Assembly (NCBI GenBank): GCA_013140605.1
Contig: JABFSL010000001.1
Location: 62,001 to 126,000, forward strand
Origin: Anaerolineales bacterium
Lineage (GTDB): Bacteria; Chloroflexota; Anaerolineae; Anaerolineales; Villigracilaceae
Length of the DNA stretch: 64,000 bases
Direction: 5' to 3'
The notes beneath the pieces were generated by a model, which worked only from the letters and a program-made list of their open reading frames with translations, was not told the DNA's origin and did not search any database. Below are positions 52,725 through 60,421 of the stretch, piece after piece (the stretch's first letter is position 1; every line of letters begins with the position of its first letter). The position numbers and the translations under genes were made by a program.

Positions 52725-54887
52725 TTAAGGGATGATCTCCCATCCGAACATCATGGCGTGATCTTCATGTGCCAGGTTGTGGCAATGCGCCACATACGGG
52801 CCGACAAAGTCCCTAAACCCTCGGTAGACGATCACAGACTCACTACCATCTAAATTGATCAGATCTTCCCTCGACCCATCATCCGGATGACCCTTATCGG
52901 GTTTTGGATAAACAACTTTTCCATTGCGCATCATAACTTGATGTTCTTCCATGTGAAGGTGGAATGGATGAACCCAGCCGCCACCGCCGTTGCGGATCTC
53001 CCACAAGTTAAAGCTTCCAACTTTTTGTTGTGCAAATGGCCGCTTTCCCGCGGGATTCTTGAGACTCATTGTCGGGAGGCTCGGGTCGAAGGGTGTCCCA
53101 TTGATCAGCCATTCAATCTCACCGCCGGCGGAACCACGTTGAACCTCGAAAATCAGGCGGTTGTTCATCAAACTCTGCCAATTTGAAGGCACGGGTGGCA
53201 GTGCGCGCAGCAACTGTCTGGGGTCGGGGATCACGCTGTCATCCGGCGCATCGTCCCCGATGACGATTTTCAGGACTGGAACCTTATAGTTCGGGTCGGG
53301 TGAGAAGCGCGAGGAGTTGCTCCATATGCGGCCATCCGGCATCTTCATCACGTTTGTCAGGTAGATCACGTCACCCTTTTTAGTTGGCGTTCCATCCATG
53401 TATTTTGTGAAGTCAATAATAAACTCACGGCGCTTCGCCGGCCACAATTCGAAGGAGTCGCGGGTCAAAGCCAATGGCAACAAGCCGCCGTCGCTGGCGA
53501 TCTGAACAAACTTCATGCACTGTTGTCCATCGGGGATGCGGTACTGTCCATGGAGTTCACTTCCAGAATATCCGAGGTCCTTTGAGGCCTTGGGGCCGCT
53601 GGTTGAGCTCATCAACTTGAATTCGTAAATTCTTGAAATCGAAGCGTCCAGGAAGCGCATGCGGTATTTGCGCCGCTTAACCTCAAGCACCGGGTAGGCC
53701 GTGCCATTGACGGTAAAGATATCCCCGACGAAGCCATGATTGGGGAAATGCCTGAAGAAGGTTTTGCCCCACCATTCGGGGTGCTTCCTGGGGTTGCCGG
53801 CATCCGGGTACTCGCCTTTGCCATCATGGACATCCGAGTGCATGGTGACTCCATCATCCAATGCACAATCGTAGAAAGCGAGCGGGATATCATATTCGAC
53901 ATCAAAGGAGCCATCCTCGTTATCCGTGCGGACACCAGGCAGGCGCAGGCCCTGGCGCTCGTCGCCCATATCCTTGCCATCCTTGGGATCGTAGATGGGG
54001 TAAAGGCCAACCATGCCTTTGTAAACATTCGAACCGGTATGATCCATGCGGTGATCGTGGAACCAGAAGAAGGATTGCTTCTCGCGGTCATCGCCGCCTG
54101 CGGGCCAGTTGAGATACAGGTTATCGCACCACGTTCCCGGCAGGTAGCCGTGGGTCTTCGGCCCATAATTCATGGTGTAGTTTGGGTTGCCATCGCTCTC
54201 CGGCGCGGTGTGAGCGTTGTGCAGATGGGTGAGGAATGACCAATCCGGAGCGCCGAAATCCTGGCGATCAAGATTATCAGGATTCTCATCCAGATTATTC
54301 ACAAAGCGGACTAGGGCGGGCTTGCCGTACTCGGCATTGATGCGGGGACCTGGGAAGGTACCGTTGAAGCCGTAAATGGTACTGGCAGGCAGAGTTCGGA
54401 CAGTACCAGCCGCGTAGGTTTGGCCTGAAGCATCGAATGAGGCAGTCGGCTTGCCTGAACTGTTGATAGGCAGCACCTGGGATGTGGTGAATTTGTGGGT
54501 GCTGACCTGCAAGTTGATTTTGTAAACAATCGGGTCCTCACACCCTACCTTGGGGTCAGTCGGCCAGAGTTGATGCCTCTCATTGCTCAGTGAATTCTGC
54601 TGGCCAGAGCCAGAGCCAGGAGGGCTGCTCCAGGTATCCACCTCAGACTTCGCTATTGGGGCGAGCGCCTTCGGAATGGGAAGTTCATCATAAAATGGAG
54701 AGAGGATCAGCGGGCTGGTTGGGTAGGCTTCAATGTAGAGGGCTGCGGCAGCCTCAGAAACAGAGATATCTTTTATATCCTTGATAAGCCGCGAGCCAGC
54801 CAAGGTGACCGCTGCTGTTCCTGCCACACCCAGTTTCAAAAAGTCACGGCGGGAAAATTTGAGATTAGCATTCGTTTTAGCAGACAT
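52725..54887 (-). CDS. Tat-exported multicopper oxidase
   Basis: This 720-residue enzyme has a twin-arginine signal at the N-terminus (FSRRDFLKLGVAGTAAVTLAG), meaning export after folding and copper loading. Copper motifs are complete: THLHNAHTAP, FFWFHDHRMDHTG with GMVGLY, WVHPFHLHMEEH and AHCHNLAHEDHAMM. The spacing and length resemble CotA, bilirubin-oxidase and phenoxazinone-synthase types. Substrates could be phenols, bilirubin-like compounds or Mn(II); CotA-like enzymes can oxidise Mn(II). AGGAGT precedes the ATG. It has its own three-box promoter and the membrane gene 51961-52527 follows. Confidence 0.92.
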   Translation of the reverse strand: MSAKTNANLKFSRRDFLKLGVAGTAAVTLAGSRLIKDIKDISVSEAAAALYIEAYPTSPLILSPFYDELPIPKALAPIAKSEVDTWSSPPGSGSGQQNSLSNERHQLWPTDPKVGCEDPIVYKINLQVSTHKFTTSQVLPINSSGKPTASFDASGQTYAAGTVRTLPASTIYGFNGTFPGPRINAEYGKPALVRFVNNLDENPDNLDRQDFGAPDWSFLTHLHNAHTAPESDGNPNYTMNYGPKTHGYLPGTWCDNLYLNWPAGGDDREKQSFFWFHDHRMDHTGSNVYKGMVGLYPIYDPKDGKDMGDERQGLRLPGVRTDNEDGSFDVEYDIPLAFYDCALDDGVTMHSDVHDGKGEYPDAGNPRKHPEWWGKTFFRHFPNHGFVGDIFTVNGTAYPVLEVKRRKYRMRFLDASISRIYEFKLMSSTSGPKASKDLGYSGSELHGQYRIPDGQQCMKFVQIASDGGLLPLALTRDSFELWPAKRREFIIDFTKYMDGTPTKKGDVIYLTNVMKMPDGRIWSNSSRFSPDPNYKVPVLKIVIGDDAPDDSVIPDPRQLLRALPPVPSNWQSLMNNRLIFEVQRGSAGGEIEWLINGTPFDPSLPTMSLKNPAGKRPFAQQKVGSFNLWEIRNGGGGWVHPFHLHMEEHQVMMRNGKVVYPKPDKGHPDDGSREDLINLDGSESVIVYRGFRDFVGPYVAHCHNLAHEDHAMMFGWEIIP

Positions 54888-55004
54888 GTGAGCACTCCTT
54901 ATTCCTGAACTATCAGCAAGATCTCTTCGGCAAAGTATTGATTCCTATATTCTTATACCTGGCCATAAATTTGATGCGGAAGAAAATAAGCATCCTATGC
55001 AAAC

Positions 55005-55090
55005 ATAATAGCCAAAACAACATCGCAGTAAAACGGGCGATGGTATACAAAACCATGAGACAATGGTCTATTTAATTTTAGACTTTGGAG
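55005..55090 (-). promoter_or_regulatory. Three-box promoter module 5 (Tat oxidase)
   Basis: Boxes lie at 55036-55045 (GGC..GTA), 55059-55068 (GAC..GTC) and 55081-55090 (GAC..GAG). TATTAT (55010-55005) is at the common offset. The module lies between the regulator gene stop and the oxidase start. Confidence 0.7.
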
Positions 55091-55125
55091 GGAAAAAAGA
55101 GTGACGCGAGATCTCTGTAGTGGGA

Positions 55126-55797
55126 TTACAACTTACGCTGGATGAACCCCTGTTTAATACCAAACTCAGCCGCTTGATGGCGGGATTTTGCCTGTAACTT
55201 GGTCAAAATATTGCTGACATGACTTTTCACGGTCTGAAGGCTTATCGAAAGAGCTTCTGCAATTTCCTGGTTTGATGCGCCAGTAGCCATAATATTCAAA
55301 ACTTCACGTTCCCTATGAGTAATAATGGGGACGGTATCGTCATTGATCGGGTTTTCTGGTTTCTTCGATAATTTTGAAAATTCAGCCAGCAATTGGAAGG
55401 CAAGTTTACGTGGCACTGAAGCCTCCCCTTCCAGAGCGCCGCGTATGCCGCGCACCAACCCGGTTGAACTGCTCGATTTTAGAACATACCCCTGTGCGCC
55501 CGCCTTGATGGCATCGAAAAGCTTCTCTTCCTCTTCATAAGCGGTCAACATGATAATACGAGTATCGGGAAGACTGGAATGGATCAACTCCGTGGCTTCC
55601 AGGCCATCACTAAGCGGCATGTTAATATCCATCAAGACCAAATCAGGGTGTAACTCATGAGCCATTGTGAGGGCTTCCAAACCGTCATCGGCCTGCCCAA
55701 CAACTTCCATATCCGGCTGGCTGTTGATCACCTTTGCCACACCCTCACGAAAGAGTTCATGATCGTCAACAAGGAGAATGCGGGCGCGTGTCATCAT
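55126..55797 (-). CDS. NarL-type response regulator, candidate regulator of the region
   Basis: This 223-residue protein has a receiver domain (about 5-125; VDDHELF, phospho-acceptor in LVLMDINMPLSDGLEA, Thr in MLTAYE, Lys in YVLKSS) and a LuxR-type helix-turn-helix (about 155-215; ITHREREVLNIMATGASNQEIAEAL). The start overlaps the kinase stop by four bases (ATGA), so the two form a coupled pair. NarL-type dimers typically bind short inverted repeats, as in the boxes upstream of the oxidase and surface-protein genes. That link is an inference from position and family. Confidence 0.92.
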   Translation of the reverse strand: MMTRARILLVDDHELFREGVAKVINSQPDMEVVGQADDGLEALTMAHELHPDLVLMDINMPLSDGLEATELIHSSLPDTRIIMLTAYEEEEKLFDAIKAGAQGYVLKSSSSTGLVRGIRGALEGEASVPRKLAFQLLAEFSKLSKKPENPINDDTVPIITHREREVLNIMATGASNQEIAEALSISLQTVKSHVSNILTKLQAKSRHQAAEFGIKQGFIQRKL

Positions 55798-57743
55798 TGC
55801 ACCGATTCCATAACGACCGTGGGAGCGATCATCAAAATTGGAATATGAGCGATCACTCTCGTTCCCGCGCCTGGTGCCGTTTCGATTGACAGCGTCCCAC
55901 CGACTCTTTCCATACGGGCCTGCATAACAGCCAACCCCAGGTGATGATCACTCTTGGAAAGATTGGGATCAAATCCCCTGCCATCATCGCTGACCACGAT
56001 TTGAAGCATTTCATTTACATATTCCAATTGAACCCGAACCTTTTTTGCGTTGGCATATCGACGAACATTTGTCAGCGCTTCACGATAGATATACATGGCC
56101 TGTTTCTGAATCAGGGCAGGCAATGCCACAGAAGACAGATCACCAACTATAAGTTCAACAGCGACCCCGCTTGAGTCGCCAAATTCCTTAACATATTCCG
56201 TTAATTCCTTGCGGATATCGTTGGTTTTATGCACTGTACTGGAATTCATGCCACTGAAAGCCATCCGCATCTGTGCCTGCGCCCTTTCAGTCAACTGTTT
56301 GAATTGCTCAAGTTCGACGGACATTGTTTCCTTCTCTCCATCTGAAAGCACATGGTCCAGTTCGCTGATCTTCAAGTTTAGCAGGCTCAAAGTCTGGGCG
56401 GCTTCATCGTGGAGTTCGGATGTTAAACGCTGCCGTTCATTAAGCGTGGCATTCAATTCAGTCTGCCTGCGGGAATCCTCCGCCAGACGAATGTTTGCAA
56501 TTGCGACTGCGGCGGAGTTGGCCAGCAATTTAAGCGTATGATTTTCAATATCTGTGAAAGGCAGGCTTTTATCACGCATCACACAAATTGCGCCGATAAC
56601 GTGATCTCCATTATATAGCGGAGTTGACAAACAACCTTCGGATATTTGCATGTAATGGTTGGAGCAAATGTCCCCGATCTCAACTTCTGCGCTGCTGACC
56701 CCAGCCATTACACCCATCGGCACCTGGTTAAATAGCGGCAGGCTGCTTTCATCGGCAGTCTGAGAGTACCCATTTCGCGATATTAGTTCAAGCTGTTTCA
56801 TATCCTGGGTCAACATGCATACGTTTGCAGATCTTGCATGCATCAAGTTCTTTGCCCGTGAAGTAACCGAATCAATAAGGTTTATAAAATCCGGCTGACT
56901 GACTATTTCCTGGCTAAACTCAAATGCCTCAGTTAATACGCTGGTCCGCTCTTCAACGCGCGCTTCGAGCATCTTCTCGCTCTTCTGGAGAGCTTCTTCC
57001 GCTTTTTTACGTTCAGCCAGCTGTTGTTTCGTCTCTTCGTAGAGTCGCTCATTTTCACGATTACTACGGGCCAATTTACGCGATACCCCGTATACCAGGA
57101 TAACCAGTACCCCATACAGGAGCGAGAATCCCACAGCGATACTGACCCAGACAAAACTCCGGGTTGCGGCGATACGCGGCCCAACAATCGCCAGATCATG
57201 ATAAATTTCGTAGGAGCCTAAGATTTGCGGCGAGTCATGAATACGCAACGGAACATATATTTCCAGAAGTTGTGAGCCAAAGCGTCCCTTCTCGAGAATA
57301 TTTTCCTCTTTATCCAAAGAAGAAACCGCCATTGTTGTCTCGCCGTTCAAGGCCCGCTGAAGATCCTCATCGATCGGGAAATAACGCCCGGCCAACTCTT
57401 TCTCATCCGAATAAATCAGCACCCCATCGCGGTTCCAGATTTTGACTCGGACAATATGTTGATCATTGAGAATTTTCTCCATCAGGGTTGCGATCTCCTG
57501 ATATCGAGTTGGGTTGAGAGGTCCTTCCAAGTCCGCAGATTCCAGGTTAGGATTAAGGAATAGATCGACTTGCTCGGCCGCGCCTTCGGCAGCCTGGCGA
57601 AGCGCAAGCTGTTCCAGTTCCTGCTGGATATAAACCGCCAGAACACCAGCAATTATCATGGTGATTAGCAAACTGACAAAGGAAAATGTAACCACGGGAG
57701 TGGGTTTCCAGCGCCAGAGGCGACTCATAGTTGTTTCTTTCAT
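55794..57743 (-). CDS. Sensor histidine kinase of the NarL-type pair
   Basis: This protein has about 649 residues from ATG 57743 (AAGGAT nine bases before). A membrane helix (about 15-38), an outside sensor of about 170 residues (VRVKIWNRDGVLIYSD ... LLEIYVPLRI), a second helix (about 200-222) and a coiled coil follow. A GAF domain (about 265-420), HisKA_3 with LTSELHDEAAQTLSLLN, and HATPase (DDGRGFDP, GLAVMQARM, APGAGTRV) complete it. It should sense an extracytoplasmic signal, perhaps redox or metal related given the neighbours, and phosphorylate the coupled regulator. The sensor resembles that of the kinase at 63221. Confidence 0.9.
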   Translation of the reverse strand: MKETTMSRLWRWKPTPVVTFSFVSLLITMIIAGVLAVYIQQELEQLALRQAAEGAAEQVDLFLNPNLESADLEGPLNPTRYQEIATLMEKILNDQHIVRVKIWNRDGVLIYSDEKELAGRYFPIDEDLQRALNGETTMAVSSLDKEENILEKGRFGSQLLEIYVPLRIHDSPQILGSYEIYHDLAIVGPRIAATRSFVWVSIAVGFSLLYGVLVILVYGVSRKLARSNRENERLYEETKQQLAERKKAEEALQKSEKMLEARVEERTSVLTEAFEFSQEIVSQPDFINLIDSVTSRAKNLMHARSANVCMLTQDMKQLELISRNGYSQTADESSLPLFNQVPMGVMAGVSSAEVEIGDICSNHYMQISEGCLSTPLYNGDHVIGAICVMRDKSLPFTDIENHTLKLLANSAAVAIANIRLAEDSRRQTELNATLNERQRLTSELHDEAAQTLSLLNLKISELDHVLSDGEKETMSVELEQFKQLTERAQAQMRMAFSGMNSSTVHKTNDIRKELTEYVKEFGDSSGVAVELIVGDLSSVALPALIQKQAMYIYREALTNVRRYANAKKVRVQLEYVNEMLQIVVSDDGRGFDPNLSKSDHHLGLAVMQARMERVGGTLSIETAPGAGTRVIAHIPILMIAPTVVMESVQ

Positions 57744-57922
57744 GGCAACGCTATCCTTCAAAAATCGGGCCGATATCAACAACAGTCTTCCGCACTATTA
57801 TGAGTAGATGATGCAGGAATCAGACAGCACTCTCTTACATTATATGCGTTTTACAGATTTCGAAAATAGGTAAATACTCTTTGATACCGTTTTTCGAAAT
57901 ACCAAATAAAATATCGTGTCAC

Positions 57923-59380
57923 TTAATAAGCGCCTTCTCTGGTGAGGACAACCCAGATGGTGCGGAGCAGAATGTACATATCCAGCCAGGCTGACCAATT
58001 GCGCACATAGTACACATCATAGATCGCACGCTGACAAAAACTCGTGCGGTTGCGCCCCGAAACCTGCCAGAATCCCGTCAACCCCGGCCGCACACTCATG
58101 TACACTTCCAACCCCTCCCCATACAGCCTCCTCTGCTCCACCAGGATCGGTCTGGGTCCCACCACACTCATATCACCCTTCAGGATGTTATACAACTGTG
58201 GCAGTTCATCCAGACTGAATTTCCGCACCCACTTCCCCACTCGTGTGATGCGCGGATCTTCCTTCAACTTCTGTGTCTCGTTCCACTCCGCCTGCGCACT
58301 CGGGTTTCCCGCAAGATATTCCTCCAGTACCTGATCCCCATCCTCGCGCATGCTCCGAAACTTGTAGATCATGATCCGTTTCCCATCTTTTCCCACCCGT
58401 TCCTGCCTGTACAATACCGACCCGGATGACTCCAGCTTGATCAGCACCGCTGTCAACAGCAGGACAGGCAAAGATGCGATCCCAGCCGCCACCGCGATCA
58501 CGACATCCATCATCCGCTTGAGTACTTCACTCAACGGGTTCAGGAAGTTCTGCTGTGCTTCCATCCCCAGCATCCCTTCAAAATCGTGATATGCGATCGA
58601 GACCCCTTCCAGCCAGTCCATGTCCGAGATAAAGATCATGCGTTTGAATTTCCGTAGCAACTCCCGATTTACGCTCGATCCCGACAGGTCAGAGGCGATT
58701 TGTGTACTCACCAACACCGTCTGGATGCCCTTCTCCGAAAAATATCCATCCGACACTTTTAGCAGTTCTTCCATCTCCAACATTGGGCCGCTGGATGGGC
58801 CATGCCTGCCAACGCTCACTCCCAACACCGGCAGAAAGCCCAACCTGCGTCGTTCGTGAAAATACCCCATCATTTTTTCCATTCTCTCCCCGCCTGCCAC
58901 CACCACGACCGGCTCGCCCCATACTCCCAACTGTACCGTTACGATCCGCATCAGCCAGCGCATTCCAAGAAGCGTGATGATCGAGAAGCTCCCGACCAGA
59001 ATCAATGTTAATTTTTCCTGTGTCCATATGGGGTTACGGATCATTAGAAAACTAAAGACGATCAGGAAGCTGACCGCTGTCTGATGTGTCACTGTCTTCA
59101 TTTCCAGCGCAGGATTCAGGCCGATGCCAGGATACAGCCTGGTTGTCATCAACAAGGCCATACAAATAATCGCAAATAGCATATCTCCAAACTCGCCCAT
59201 GCGGATGGTGTCAAAATGGAATGTGCGATAAACCAATAAATGCACCACAGTCGTCGATAGGATCAAAGCCAGCAGATCACTCAGTAATGTGATCGCGAAC
59301 ATGCGCACGCGATGATTCGCTCGAAACCTTATTTTTCGTTCCGTTTTCCCGAGTGACATTCCTATCGTTATTTCGCTCAT
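57923..59380 (-). CDS. Polyprenyl glycosylphosphotransferase (exopolysaccharide initiation)
   Basis: This 485-residue enzyme has four to five N-terminal transmembrane helices (to about 150), a nucleotide-binding-like middle (about 155-270) and the bacterial sugar-transferase domain from about 285: membrane hairpin KRMMDVVIAVAAGI, KFRSM, RITRVGKWVRKFSLDELPQL, GDMSVVGPRP, VRPGLTGFWQVSGR. It transfers a sugar phosphate to undecaprenyl phosphate, the first step of exopolysaccharide or O-unit assembly. No other glycosyltransferases are nearby. It has the three-box promoter, so matrix sugar may be made together with the oxidases. Confidence 0.9.
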   Translation of the reverse strand: MSEITIGMSLGKTERKIRFRANHRVRMFAITLLSDLLALILSTTVVHLLVYRTFHFDTIRMGEFGDMLFAIICMALLMTTRLYPGIGLNPALEMKTVTHQTAVSFLIVFSFLMIRNPIWTQEKLTLILVGSFSIITLLGMRWLMRIVTVQLGVWGEPVVVVAGGERMEKMMGYFHERRRLGFLPVLGVSVGRHGPSSGPMLEMEELLKVSDGYFSEKGIQTVLVSTQIASDLSGSSVNRELLRKFKRMIFISDMDWLEGVSIAYHDFEGMLGMEAQQNFLNPLSEVLKRMMDVVIAVAAGIASLPVLLLTAVLIKLESSGSVLYRQERVGKDGKRIMIYKFRSMREDGDQVLEEYLAGNPSAQAEWNETQKLKEDPRITRVGKWVRKFSLDELPQLYNILKGDMSVVGPRPILVEQRRLYGEGLEVYMSVRPGLTGFWQVSGRNRTSFCQRAIYDVYYVRNWSAWLDMYILLRTIWVVLTREGAY

Positions 59381-59445
59381 CTTTTTATTCCTCTTTAGTG
59401 CCGATGACTCATTTTATTTATTAGATCTCTTGCAAAAGTCTTTTT

Positions 59446-59515
59446 GCCACAGAGGTCACAGAGAAAACCCTGAGTTTTAAGTGCTTTCCTCAAAAAGCTC
59501 TGTGCTCTCTGTGGC
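59446..59515. repeat. CCACAGAG dispersed inverted repeat
   Basis: GCCACAGAG at 59446-59454 pairs with CTCTGTGGC at 59507-59515, enclosing CACAGAGAAAAC and AGCTCTGTG. A related fragment (TTGCAAAAGTCTTTTTGCCACA) stands at 40856-40878. These are common intergenic repeats. Confidence 0.55.
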
Positions 59516-59657
59516 TACTGCGCTCACAACTAACAGAGACCTTAAGAAAAAGCTTCTTGAATCCATCATCTCTGCGGTCTCAACGTCAAAAAGATATTTT
59601 TGCAGGAAGTGGAATAAATAAAAAAATGGCTGCGCGGATTTGCTTTTTCCTAAGCTT

Positions 59658-59743
59658 ATGGTACTAGTACACTCATGACTAAAAAACGGCCAAAGGTCGT
59701 CAATATAGGTACGACTTTGGTCTACAGATTTCCGACTTTAGAC
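59658..59743 (-). promoter_or_regulatory. Three-box promoter module 6 (glycosylphosphotransferase)
   Basis: Boxes lie at 59689-59698 (GCC..GTC), 59713-59722 (GAC..GTC) and 59734-59743 (GAC..GAC). TACCAT (59663-59658) is at the common offset. The start codon is 278 bases further on, with a dispersed repeat in between. Confidence 0.6.
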
Positions 59744-59837
59744 TTAGCTTGATACCAACAAAATAACGATCATCTCTGGCTAAGTACAACAAATACCCAT
59801 CCCGCACAAACATACATCTTCAAAAGTATGGCGTAAG

Positions 59838-59871
59838 AAAATGGCATCCGAATAAAATCGGATGCCATTTT
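59838..59871 (-). terminator. GGCATCCG-type terminator of a vanished gene
   Basis: AAAATGGCATCCGA, six bases, TCGGATGCCATTTT. It lies just downstream of the Ig-like gene remnant 59918-60040, whose transcript it presumably ended. Confidence 0.8.
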
Positions 59872-59917
59872 GTAATTTTGTATTGGTGGTACATTCCAAT
59901 GGAATAACCATCGAGAA

Positions 59918-60040
59918 CTAACGGACGTTATAGGTTTGGCCGGCGAGGTCTCCATTGCCTGCGCCCGTTCCGCCTAAACGATTACCAGCACTATCTAAAA
60001 TACTGTCATCATCAACCACATTCAAACGGATCGTGCCGCT
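59918..60040 (-). pseudogene. 3' remnant of an Ig-like repeat protein gene
   Basis: The 40 residues before the TAG at 59918-59920 read as the end of an Ig-like repeat: GTIRLNVVDDDSILDSAGNR then LGGTGAGNG and the ending TYNVR. The frame has no start of its own and the sequence changes abruptly above 60040. It is what remains of a fourth gene of this type after a deletion, or a recombination scar. Confidence 0.8.
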
Positions 60041-60090
60041 TTTACAGAACCCGGCTGTTTTTTTGATCCTTCATAATTTGCCGCTACTCG

Positions 60091-60421
60091 CTAACGAACA
60101 TCGTAAAGCGGGCCGCCTGCATAAGCACCATTGTTTGCGCCCGCCCCACCCAGACGGTTGGTTGCGGCATCGCGGATGGTGTCATCGTCTCTCACATCCA
60201 GGCGGATCGCGCCGCTGCCACTGCCGGTATTGACTGTGACTGTGTATGCTGCTCCAGATCCACTCACATTGGAGATCGAAGTTCCAGTGATCGTTCCACC
60301 TCTGGTTATCAGGAAGTCCGCCGCATTCACGCCCGTTACAGATTCCGAGAATGTCACCAGGAATTGAACCTGGCTAAGAGAAGTCGGGTTCGGGTTCAGC
60401 AATGCTATGGAAGATACAACC
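60091..60421 (-). repeat. Conserved 3' Ig-like module, copy 3
   Basis: This copy shares long identical runs with 30990-31320 and 40982-41309. The next repeat upstream (60440-60750) is likewise close to 31330-31640 and 41320-41640. Confidence 0.75.

Noticed and set aside
59446..59515. CCACAGAG inverted repeat considered as a tRNA or attachment site
   Set aside because: It does not fold as a cloverleaf and no integrase is near; it is a common dispersed repeat.
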